Positions 52,301 through 58,886 of a stretch of DNA of 64,000 nucleotides are shown piece after piece. This DNA comes from DASXUX01 sp036504595 (lineage in GTDB: Bacteria; Planctomycetota; SZUA-567; H5-PLA8), in NCBI GenBank assembly GCA_036504595.1, contig DASXUX010000011.1:124001-188000 (forward strand), given 5' to 3'. Position numbers and translations under genes: made by a program. Each line of letters starts with the position of its first letter. Within the stretch, counting starts at the first letter, position 1. The notes beneath the pieces were generated by a model. It was not told where the DNA came from, did not search any database, and saw only the letters and a program-made list of their open reading frames with translations.

Positions 52301-52510
52301 GAAGACTACGAGTACTTTGTGCTGCTGCAGAAACAGATCGAGAAAGCTCGCGGAAAGGCTGATGAGAAGCTCCTTCAAGAGGCGCAGGCGCTGCTGACTA
52401 TTCCCGAGAACATTTCGAAAGACACGACGCACTTCACGACGGACGTCCGGCCTCTGCTGGAACACCGGCGAAAGATCGCGAAGATGATCGAGCAATTGCA
52501 ACGGAAGTGA
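49355..52510 (+). CDS. large secreted DUF4091 (GH123-like) protein
   Basis: A 1051-residue protein with a signal peptide (TRAACLFVLCGLASAANLA). N-terminal two-thirds are beta-rich carbohydrate-binding-like domains. A GH123-like catalytic barrel begins around residue 650 (KETQLRSGFGLTVNEIKRYH), with the acidic motif YIYWFDEPDKKDYDF. The C-terminal DUF4091 block is LRWENLRDGVEDYEYFVLLQ preceded by WSTNYWTSGTAFP. The family includes beta-N-acetylgalactosaminidases. GGAGG lies seven bases ahead of the ATG. A REP-like pair at 49697-49740 is translated in frame as VAPAGKEVAPASVPAV. Confidence 0.85.
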   Translation: MLTRAACLFVLCGLASAANLAPDFKDWQAPKDEHAFRSEKDGKTVLGVRGEGKGSVAWRSPELKLTPSATYALRFQVSGKGHGTIISGLDGVNRDFGVPGETATLGFSFRVPDGVAPAGKEVAPASVPAVLHLGHWELNGEAAFDKAELYPVQAIHRRWTEWIPNDGRWTGRIVVLGEGEKIDGGVYTDLHLLNWQGSTIHRTLFKQNAGFNSNRWCFGPGAEVIYKHDLPGAMKSGELRANVSYHTGGTLVVSASKDGQTWTKLAEATKVGSVEVKLPPELFPANEIYIRMQAEGEKANCQVDNYSFKAETDGHLTCAGGTALVELRQVSGTWEVESSNCPCLPCSDFKMPRFSSPDELSFSFRCPGKAERKLNLSVSIDGLACEKIDTVQVPANSTGWFTLRDYDMFLFRRYGVRLVGYDKPSKEEEQYLDHSQISHRINLPAGAHSIGITARDENGVACELALQVRRTVLSESTYGSITSEDAGGVVTWSCETAWKPGTHRTAPRTSTKAGMQIEAARGEYEGVQLVFSPPNADQVLEKIDVGDLKHDDYRIPASNISLYEVAYVKVENPTDYLGEPGEYPDPLPPLVTPLKLKAGRNQPIYILVHVPDDAPAGDYKTKIKIKTDKGDGDVPLTLHVWDFALPKETQLRSGFGLTVNEIKRYHQLKTKEQEKEVYEKYLRNFAEHRIAPYSFYDFAPIQIKFDGKGAERKVALDWSAFDIEAKKYLSSGMFNGFQLNMHGMGGGTFFERAAGEFGGFKAGTADYDRLFGDYAKQLESHLRENGWLKQAYIYWFDEPDKKDYDFVIEGMDRIKKHAPGLRRLLTKHPDGNLPGHVDIWCGLTPEWTQKTVAERKAAGDEVWWYICCGPKAPYIGEFIEHPGVEMRLWPWQSWQYGVQGILVWSTNYWTSGTAFPKSLQDPWQDPQSYVSGYGTPVGAKQFWGNGDGRYLYPPRRDPNAPGEPVLDGPVSSLRWENLRDGVEDYEYFVLLQKQIEKARGKADEKLLQEAQALLTIPENISKDTTHFTTDVRPLLEHRRKIAKMIEQLQRK
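49697..49740 (+). repeat. tandem GTAGCGCCGGC REP-like units inside the DUF4091 gene
   Basis: Two GTAGCGCCGGCC heads 21 bases apart, the second completed by CTCCGTGCCGGC. They are in frame within a beta-rich domain. Confidence 0.65.
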
Positions 52511-52567
52511 GTGGTGGAGTGGTGAGTGGTGAATGCTGCAACGCTGAAATCTCCGAAAGGAATGGTC

Positions 52568-54097
52568 ATGGCGATTCGTGGACTGATCTTCTTTGCAGTA
52601 GTGGCCAGCAGTGCGCTGGTTGCGGCGGAGTTCAAGCCGGTGGGCTGGCGCGGGGATGGGAGCGGGCACTATCCGGACGCCACGCCGCCGACGGTCTGGT
52701 ATCAGAAGGAGAACGGGGAGTCCAAGAATATCTTGTGGAAGACGAAGCTGCCGTGTTACTCATGGTCCACCCCGATCATCGTGGGCGACAAGATTTTTAC
52801 GCTGTCCGAGCCATACGACCTGATCTGCTTGAACAAGAACACGGGCAAGCTGCTGTGGATGCGCTCCTTTTCGCCGTATATGGGAGTGACGGACGCCGAA
52901 AAGGCTGCCAATCCCATCTTCAAGGAGATCGAGCAGGCCGTGGCCGAGCTGGACAAAGCCAACGAGGCCTTCCTAGCTCAAGGCTGGACGGCAGCGCTGT
53001 ACAAACAGAAGAACGAACTATCGAAGAAGATCGACGGCTTGTGCCGGAAGGCTGACCGAAAGTACCGACTGCCGCCGGATTTCTACGTTGAAGGCTGGAC
53101 CGGCTACACCGCGCCGACGCCGTGTTCCGACGGGAAGTTCGTGTACGTCGTCGGCGGCGACGGCGTCACCATCTGCTACGACCTCGACGGCAACAAGAAG
53201 TGGTCGGTCTATGAGTCGTTGACGGACGTGTGGGGCGAACATGGTTTCTTCGCCTCACCGCTGCTGGTGGGCGACGTGCTGCTGGCGCCTTCGACAAAAC
53301 TGCGTGCGCTGAACAAGGAAACCGGCGCGGAGCTCTACCGATTACCTTTCATGAGCGGCTACGGGATGCTCTCCTTCCGCGCGAACGATACGGACATCGC
53401 GATCGCCGCGGGCAATTACTTCCGCGTGAAAGACGGCAAGATGCTCGTGGAACGCAAAGGCGATATGCCCGCCGGCATGGCGGTGGTTCACGACAACATG
53501 GTCTATTACGGCGCGGGGCACGTCAGCTTTGTGAAGTGGGAAGCCAAGGGAGAAGCGCTGACGCTGACGCCGCTCATTACGGAAGAATACAACCGCGTCA
53601 CGTTGCCGCTGGAAGACAGCCCGAAACTGAAAGTCGATCAGACCATCACGGGCATGCAGACGGCCTCGCCGATTTACCACGACGGGTTGCTCTACTGTCT
53701 GGGAAATTTCGGCAAGCTGAATGTGTTCGATACGTTGAAGACCCGCAAAGCGGACGCGCTGGTATATGGCGCTTTTCCGGGATTTGATTTCAGAAATCCG
53801 TGCGGTCGAAAGACGCCCGGCGTCGGCATCGGCGCCAGTCCCGCGCTGGCCGGGAAGTACATTTACATGATCGATTCGGGCAACTGCACCGTCGTCATGG
53901 AGCCTGGACGCACGTACAAAGAAATCGCAAAGAATCCCATCATCGAGACTGTTCCGGAACAGATTTCAAATACCGCCGGAGCGAAGAACTATTGGCATGG
54001 ACCGCATCAGGAGCAGACGGAGGCATCGCTGATTTTTGACGGGAGCCGCATCTACCTTCGCGGCGAGCAGTTCCTGTATTGCATCGGAGAGAAGTAG
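52568..54097 (+). CDS. secreted PQQ-like beta-propeller protein
   Basis: A 509-residue protein with a signal peptide (IRGLIFFAVVASSALVAAEF). Repeated blade motifs include TPIIVGDKIFTLSEPYDLIC followed by NKNTGKLLW, and PCSDGKFVYVVGGDGVTICY followed by DLDGNKKW. A helical insert at ~115-165 (IFKEIEQAVAELDKANEAFL) interrupts the propeller. The ATG at 52568 has AAAGGA six bases ahead. It is typical of planctomycete outer-membrane biogenesis or PQQ-like propellers with no proven cofactor. It follows the DUF4091 gene by 57 bases, so they may be one operon. Confidence 0.85.
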   Translation: MAIRGLIFFAVVASSALVAAEFKPVGWRGDGSGHYPDATPPTVWYQKENGESKNILWKTKLPCYSWSTPIIVGDKIFTLSEPYDLICLNKNTGKLLWMRSFSPYMGVTDAEKAANPIFKEIEQAVAELDKANEAFLAQGWTAALYKQKNELSKKIDGLCRKADRKYRLPPDFYVEGWTGYTAPTPCSDGKFVYVVGGDGVTICYDLDGNKKWSVYESLTDVWGEHGFFASPLLVGDVLLAPSTKLRALNKETGAELYRLPFMSGYGMLSFRANDTDIAIAAGNYFRVKDGKMLVERKGDMPAGMAVVHDNMVYYGAGHVSFVKWEAKGEALTLTPLITEEYNRVTLPLEDSPKLKVDQTITGMQTASPIYHDGLLYCLGNFGKLNVFDTLKTRKADALVYGAFPGFDFRNPCGRKTPGVGIGASPALAGKYIYMIDSGNCTVVMEPGRTYKEIAKNPIIETVPEQISNTAGAKNYWHGPHQEQTEASLIFDGSRIYLRGEQFLYCIGEK

Positions 54098-54111
54098 CGG
54101 CCCCCCTCACC

Positions 54112-54176
54112 CCTAACCCCTCTCCCTCGCGGGGGAGAGGGGAACCGGAGCACGCAATCCAGGAGGATTGCGCTAC
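54112..54176. repeat. two REP-like elements between convergent genes
   Basis: CCCTCTCCCTCGCGGGGGAG-AGGGG (as at 24085), then on the minus strand GTAGCGCAATCC-TCCT-GGATTGCG, the TAG of which is the stop codon of the ETF-QO gene. Confidence 0.7.
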
Positions 54177-56032
54177 ATTTTCTGGTAACGCGGGCCGCCG
54201 CCGCCTTCGGGGACGGTCCAGACGATGTTGCCGTAGGGGTCTTTGATGTCGCAGGTTTTGCAGTGGACGCAGTTGCCGGCGTTGATCTGAAGGTGGCCTT
54301 TGCCGGTAGCGCCGGGCGGCGGTGCCGCAGCCGAATCCGTGCCGGCCGTGATCCACTCGTACACGCCGGCAGGACAGAAGTTCTGACAGGGGTTGCCGAA
54401 TTCTTGCGTGCAGCGATCAACGCAGAGCGCAAGGTCAGGAACCTTCAGGTGGCAAGGCTGATCTTCGGTGTGGTTGGTGCCGGAGTGATAGACGTCGGTG
54501 ACTTTGTCGAACGTGAGCTTGCCGTCGGGCGTCAGACGAGCGTGTGGCACGGGCAGGCTGGCGGAGCGGTCGTTTGCTCCGCCAGATTGCCCGTGCGGAG
54601 TGCCATTGAACTGCGACAGCCGCTCCATCGTGGCCGCATCAGATTGAACCCGCAGCGGATCGCGAAGGCCTCGCCCGCCGGTGAGGCGCTGAGCGAGATC
54701 GTGGATGGCTCCGGCGACCAAGCCACGCGCGTAGCCAGCGCGCCAGTTGCGGACTTTATAGAGTTCTTTGTATGCCCAGCTTTTGCGGAACAGTTCGTCG
54801 AAGCGAGCAAGCTGCTTCAGGCTGAAGTCGCTCTGACCAAGAGCTTCGTCGATGGCTTCGGCGGCGAGCATGCCGGACTTCATCGCCAGATGAATGCCCT
54901 TCAGGCGCGCGGCGTTGAGAAAGCTGGCGCTGTCGCCCAGGATGCAGTAGCCATCGCCATAGCAGCGGGGCATCGAGTACAGGCCGCCTTCAGGGATGGC
55001 TTTCGCGCCGTAGCTGATGAGTTTGCCTTTTTCGATCAGGCCGCGAACGTACGGATGGGTTTTGAGTCGGTTGAATTCGTGATGCGGATCAAGGGTTGGA
55101 TCGGCGTAGTCGAGACCGATGACGAGGCCGAGGACGAGATGCGTCGCGTCGAGTCCATATATAAAGGAGCCGCCGAAGCTGTTGCTCCGCGTTCGCCCGA
55201 AGCCTTCCGTGGTAGCCCCGGCCTCCGCGCCGGTGGTAGCGCCGGCCTCCGTGCCGGCCGTGGCACCGTCTCCCGGCATAAGTGTTTGCAGCGGGAAGCC
55301 GAGGCTGTGGACGACTTTCCCGGACGGGAACGTGTTGACGGGGAGTTCCCAGACTTCTTTTACGCCGATGGCGTAGGTTTGAGGATGAACCGCGAAGGCG
55401 GCAGGAGATGTTTCGATCTTCAGAGGTTCGGGGCCCAGCAGTTGTTTGGTCAGGCTGCCACGGACGCCTTCGGCGAGGACGGTGACTTTCGCGCGGATCT
55501 CCGCTCCGGGCTGAAAGGTGGCGCGCGGCTCCCCGTCTTTGCCGCGGCCGGTGTCGGCGCAGCGGACGCCTTTGACGGCGCCATTTTCAAGGATGAGTTC
55601 GCCGCCGGCAACACCTTCGAGAATCTCGATGCCGCGTTCTTTGGCTTGAGCGGCCAGCCACTGCGTCAGTTCACCGAGAGAGACGACGTAGTTGCCGTGG
55701 TTGTGCAGATACGGCGGAATGAGCAGCGACGGAATGCGGTGCGCTTTGCGGCGCGTAAGGAACAGGATTTCTTCTTCGGTGACGGGCTGGTTCAGCGGCG
55801 CGCCGAGCTGCTTCCATTCGGGGAGAAGTTCGTTCAGCGCGCGCGGATCGAGAACGGCTCCCGATAGCGAATGCGCGCCCGTGTTAACGCCTTTCTCGAT
55901 GATGAAAATAACGGGTGGTTCAGCGCCCTGTTTGGTGGAGAGCAGTTTCTGCAACTGGATAGCACACGAAAGACCGGCCGGCCCGGCGCCGACGATAAGG
56001 ACATCGACTTCCAATACTTCGCGATCGGGCAT
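54173..56032 (-). CDS. electron transfer flavoprotein-ubiquinone oxidoreductase with in-frame palindromic inserts
   Basis: A 619-residue membrane-associated enzyme passing electrons from ETF to quinone. The FAD start is DVLIVGAGPAGLSCAIQL, the ubiquinone region includes SLSGAVLDPRALNELLP, and the C-terminal 4Fe-4S domain has CTQEFGNPCQNFCPAGVYEW and AGNCVHCKTCDIKDPYGNI. Three inserts not seen in the family coincide with GC palindromes: 55212-55259 (AGTEAGATTGAEAGATT), 54544-54595 (HGQSGGANDRSASLPVPH) and 54306-54348 (TDSAAAPPPGATG). All keep the frame. Electron transfer flavoprotein genes are not in the window. Confidence 0.93.
   Translation of the reverse strand: MPDREVLEVDVLIVGAGPAGLSCAIQLQKLLSTKQGAEPPVIFIIEKGVNTGAHSLSGAVLDPRALNELLPEWKQLGAPLNQPVTEEEILFLTRRKAHRIPSLLIPPYLHNHGNYVVSLGELTQWLAAQAKERGIEILEGVAGGELILENGAVKGVRCADTGRGKDGEPRATFQPGAEIRAKVTVLAEGVRGSLTKQLLGPEPLKIETSPAAFAVHPQTYAIGVKEVWELPVNTFPSGKVVHSLGFPLQTLMPGDGATAGTEAGATTGAEAGATTEGFGRTRSNSFGGSFIYGLDATHLVLGLVIGLDYADPTLDPHHEFNRLKTHPYVRGLIEKGKLISYGAKAIPEGGLYSMPRCYGDGYCILGDSASFLNAARLKGIHLAMKSGMLAAEAIDEALGQSDFSLKQLARFDELFRKSWAYKELYKVRNWRAGYARGLVAGAIHDLAQRLTGGRGLRDPLRVQSDAATMERLSQFNGTPHGQSGGANDRSASLPVPHARLTPDGKLTFDKVTDVYHSGTNHTEDQPCHLKVPDLALCVDRCTQEFGNPCQNFCPAGVYEWITAGTDSAAAPPPGATGKGHLQINAGNCVHCKTCDIKDPYGNIVWTVPEGGGGPRYQKM
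54306..54348 (+). repeat. GTAGCGCCGGG REP-like unit in the ETF-QO gene
   Basis: GTAGCGCCGGGCGGCGGTGC followed by CG and a degenerate GCCGGCC arm. It lies between the cysteine-rich blocks of the gene. Confidence 0.5.
54544..54595 (+). repeat. GTGGCACGGGCAGG REP-like element in the ETF-QO gene
   Basis: Outer arms CACGGGCA / TGCCCGTG enclose an inner hairpin CTGGCGGAGC / GCTCCGCCAG with a GGTCGTTT loop. Confidence 0.7.
55212..55259 (+). repeat. tandem GTAG(C/G)CCCGGC REP-like units in the ETF-QO gene
   Basis: GTAGCCCCGGCCTCCGCGCC-GG, then GTAGCGCCGGCCTCCGTGCC-GGC 24 bases further on. Confidence 0.65.
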
Positions 56033-56077
56033 ACGCTCCTCCTGAACGTGATTCTACGCCTTTGTGTTCGATGAAAT

Positions 56078-56126
56078 CAAGGTGGTGGAGTGGTGTCTGG
56101 TGGTCTGGTGTCTGATGTCTGGTGAT
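56078..56126. repeat. word-repeat tract (GGTGTCTGGTGTCTG)
   Basis: ggtgtctggtggtctggtgt and ctgatgtctggtgatg in the divergent promoter region between ETF-QO and Nudix genes. Confidence 0.45.
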
Positions 56127-56161
56127 GATATGGTACGCTGTGGCACACAGCGGAGGGAACC

Positions 56162-56725
56162 ATGGCGGGCCGGTTCAGAATCATCAAGCAGAGAACAGTG
56201 CTGAAATCGCGCGTCTTCACCGTGCGGGAAGAGACGTGGCGCGCGCCGAACGGGAGCACCTTTGACCGCCACACCATCCAGCACCCGGGCGCAGTGGCGA
56301 TTGTGCCGTTCGACTCGGACGGACGCGTTCTGATGATCCGGCAATTCCGCCCGGCAGCAAACACGTGGCTGCTGGAGATTCCCGCCGGCACGCTGGAACG
56401 ACGCGAGAAGCCGCTGGCGTGCGCGAAGCGCGAGCTGATCGAAGAGACGGGCTTTCGCGCTCGCAAGTGGCAGCGGATGGGCGCGATCTACACCGCGCCG
56501 GGATTCTGCTCGGAGCGGATTCATCTGTTCCGCGCGTGGGACTTGAAAGCTGCATTCGCGGAGAAGGACGAGGATGAACATATCGAACTGGCAGCGATGA
56601 CGCTGCCGGAGATTCACCGTGCGATTCGTAGCGGCCGGATTTGCGATGGCAAGACGCTGAGCGCGATGATGCTGCTTCACTTGATGAATCTGGAGTCTGG
56701 TGGAAGTCTCGAGTCTCGAGTCTAA
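56162..56725 (+). CDS. Nudix hydrolase, ADP-ribose pyrophosphatase type
   Basis: A 187-residue hydrolase. The Nudix box is present as GTLERREKPLACAKRELIEE-TGF, fitting GX5EX7REUXEEXGU. Upstream IQHPGAVAIVPFDSDGRVLM and downstream PGFCSERIHLFRAWDL match NudF-like ADP-ribose pyrophosphatases. GGAGG lies before the ATG. The last residues are read from a word-repeat tract (gtctcgagtctcgag) and may be a recent extension. Confidence 0.88.
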   Translation: MAGRFRIIKQRTVLKSRVFTVREETWRAPNGSTFDRHTIQHPGAVAIVPFDSDGRVLMIRQFRPAANTWLLEIPAGTLERREKPLACAKRELIEETGFRARKWQRMGAIYTAPGFCSERIHLFRAWDLKAAFAEKDEDEHIELAAMTLPEIHRAIRSGRICDGKTLSAMMLLHLMNLESGGSLESRV

Positions 56726-56813
56726 CGGAAAATCCGGGAAGCATTCCCGCGGTGTGCTCGTCTACTATGATGATTTCATTCAACGGTCTAAACGGCACGG
56801 GCGGTACTGCACA

Positions 56814-57647
56814 ATGTTCTTGAACCTCGAATCTTCGGCTTGCTCCTTTACTGTCGCCGCAGTGGACACGCCAGCCGTGATCGGGCGAGCGCCGGAATGC
56901 AAGCTGCGCGTCAACGGGGACGAAGTTTCCGACCGGCATGCGGAGTTGGCTTGCCGCAGCGGCCAATGGTTCATCCGCGACCTTGGCAGCCGCTCCGGCA
57001 CGAAGCTTAACGGAAAAGTCATTGCCGAAGCAGCGCGACTGGAACATGGCGATGTCCTCAAGATTGGCGACCAGAGTTTCATCGCGACGGTGATGGCTAG
57101 CAATTCGATGGAGGCTTTGGGGGCGCAACTGGCGGGCGGCAAGCTGCGGGGCATGATCAAGCAAGCGACCGCACCCGCGGCGCCAGTTCCGGTGAAGAAA
57201 GCAGCGGTGAAATCGCCGTCATCGTCGGTGCGCTCTGTCGAGCCGCCTGCTGAAAAGCCTGCGGTCGCGCCCGATGTGCCGAAGGGCCCGCGAGTGCCCC
57301 TGCCGGCTCTGCGCGAGCGACGACGGTCGTCGCCCGTGAAGTCGTTCTTCGGTTTCCTGCTATCCTGCGCGGTGCTCTGCGGCGGAGCGTATGGCGCATG
57401 GCAGTTGTGGCTGCGGTACGGGCCAGACGCCGCACAGAATCCCGCCCGCGCGCCCGGGGAAAAGATGCTCCTTCTTCCGCCAAAGGAAAAAGCAACGGTC
57501 GTCAAAACCGAGACGACTGCAGAGCCGAAGTCAGCGAACACTCCCATTGCGACGACGCCGGCCAATCCTACCGACCCAGCGCCCGCGACAAAAGCCGCGT
57601 CCGAGCCGAAGCCCGAGCCAGCAACGGGAACCGAGCCGAAGCAGTAG
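56814..57647 (+). CDS. FHA-domain membrane protein
   Basis: A 277-residue protein. The N-terminal FHA domain, which binds phosphothreonine, is at residues ~18-80 with VIGRAPECKLRVNGDEVSDR, and DLGSRSGTKLNG. A basic Pro/Ala linker leads to one transmembrane helix (FFGFLLSCAVLCGGAYGAWQ) at ~180-205 and a Thr/Pro/Lys-rich tail outside. The ATG at 56814 fits the domain start; the ribosome site is weak. It is likely a signalling scaffold linked to Ser/Thr kinases, with the DUF4388 gene just behind it. Confidence 0.8.
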   Translation: MFLNLESSACSFTVAAVDTPAVIGRAPECKLRVNGDEVSDRHAELACRSGQWFIRDLGSRSGTKLNGKVIAEAARLEHGDVLKIGDQSFIATVMASNSMEALGAQLAGGKLRGMIKQATAPAAPVPVKKAAVKSPSSSVRSVEPPAEKPAVAPDVPKGPRVPLPALRERRRSSPVKSFFGFLLSCAVLCGGAYGAWQLWLRYGPDAAQNPARAPGEKMLLLPPKEKATVVKTETTAEPKSANTPIATTPANPTDPAPATKAASEPKPEPATGTEPKQ

Positions 57648-57713
57648 ACGCAAATCAACGCGCACAGTATTGCAATTTGAACCTCAGCAAAGTGCGGGTA
57701 TAAATCAATTGGG

Positions 57714-58631
57714 ATGGCAGACCCTGTTTCAACTCCAACTGTTGCCCCGCGCGGCGTGCTGCTCGTGTGCTACAACGCCGAGACGCTCGGCGCGCTCGTG
57801 GCGATACTGCAAAAAGCCGGCGAAACGGCGATGGCGCCCACCAGCATTCTGGACGCGTGGGAGTGCATCCGCACCGATACCGTCGGCTGCGTGGTGCTGG
57901 ATCTGACGGGGCCATCCAGCGAAGTCATGGCGCTATTCCGCGTCGCGCGCAGTTGCAGCAAGGCTCGCGCGGTCCCTTTCCTGTTCCTGATCGACGGCGG
58001 CAATGTCATCCCGAAATTTGAACGCTACGGCGTGGAGATGCTCAGCGACGATTGGCTGGTGCTCCCCAGCCCGGCCGACGATTTTCTGAATAAAGTCCGA
58101 GGATTGCTGGCCGTGCGCGCCGCCCAGGTCGGGCCGCAATTCGGGGCCCGGCGGCAGGGTGCGGCGCCGACAGTACAGCCGGTGGTTCAGCCGGAAGAAT
58201 TGCTGCGCGTGCCTGGGGCAGTATTTTCGGGAATGCTAGGCGTGCTGGACGTGACGCGCATCCTGAGCATGCTGGAACCGCTGAAGTTGACCGGCGTGCT
58301 CGATCTGACGGACGGAAAGCGCTTCGGGCAAATTTTCTTTATCAATGGCGCCGTGTACCACGCGGAGTTGCAGGACATCCAAGGCGCCGACGCGCTGTTT
58401 CTGCTCTTCCACCTGAAGAGTGGCTCGTTCCGCTTCGAGATCTCGGCACCCACGCAGAAGCGCACGATTGTCGGAAACACGATGGCGCTGCTGCTAGAGG
58501 GCTTGCGGCAGATGGACGAGGCGAAAGCGATCATCAAGTCGTTCCACGACAAGCGCGCGCCGCAGGCGGCGTCGGAAAGCGGAACGGCTCCAGCGACTGG
58601 CACGCCTCCGGCAGCACAGAATAGGGGGTAA
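57714..58631 (+). CDS. response-regulator-like protein with C-terminal DUF4388 (PATAN-type) domain
   Basis: A 305-residue cytoplasmic protein. The N-terminal ~125 residues have a receiver-like layout (RGVLLVCYNAETLGALVAIL, GCVVLDLTGP with an Asp) but without the acidic pair at the start, so phosphorylation is doubtful. The C-terminal DUF4388 domain is at ~160-265 (FSGMLGVLDVTRILSMLEPL, LTGVLDLTDGKRFGQIFFING, KSGSFRFEI). DUF4388 proteins act in gliding or two-component-like pathways. It sits 66 bases behind the FHA gene and is probably in the same signalling module. Confidence 0.75.
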   Translation: MADPVSTPTVAPRGVLLVCYNAETLGALVAILQKAGETAMAPTSILDAWECIRTDTVGCVVLDLTGPSSEVMALFRVARSCSKARAVPFLFLIDGGNVIPKFERYGVEMLSDDWLVLPSPADDFLNKVRGLLAVRAAQVGPQFGARRQGAAPTVQPVVQPEELLRVPGAVFSGMLGVLDVTRILSMLEPLKLTGVLDLTDGKRFGQIFFINGAVYHAELQDIQGADALFLLFHLKSGSFRFEISAPTQKRTIVGNTMALLLEGLRQMDEAKAIIKSFHDKRAPQAASESGTAPATGTPPAAQNRG

Positions 58632-58704
58632 GCGACTACGGCCTTCCAGGCCGTGAACACGGGCAGGCCGCCCGTGCCAGACACCATTTCGGCTTTCTTT
58701 CGTC

Positions 58705-58764
58705 TTGACGGTGTTGCAGTCATTCCCTATAAAGGCATTATGCCCCGGTTTGGGGCTTTCTTTG
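58705..58764 (+). promoter_or_regulatory. promoter of the tig-clpP-clpX operon with an early hairpin
   Basis: TTGACG (58705-58710), 17 bases, TATAAA (58728-58733), an excellent sigma-70 match. At the expected start of transcription is GCCCC-GGTTT-GGGGC followed by TTTCTTT (58742-58763), which could be an attenuator or a 5' stabilising hairpin. The trigger-factor start is about 145 bases further on. Confidence 0.65.
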
Positions 58765-58886
58765 CGAGTGGGCGTGACCCTGAAGAGGTATTTTCAGCCC
58801 GGTCCGGGCACCGATCCAGCACAGTCTCCCCGCCAGACCCGGCCGTGATTTGTCCAGGGACACGGCCTATAGTTCTAAGGATAGAA

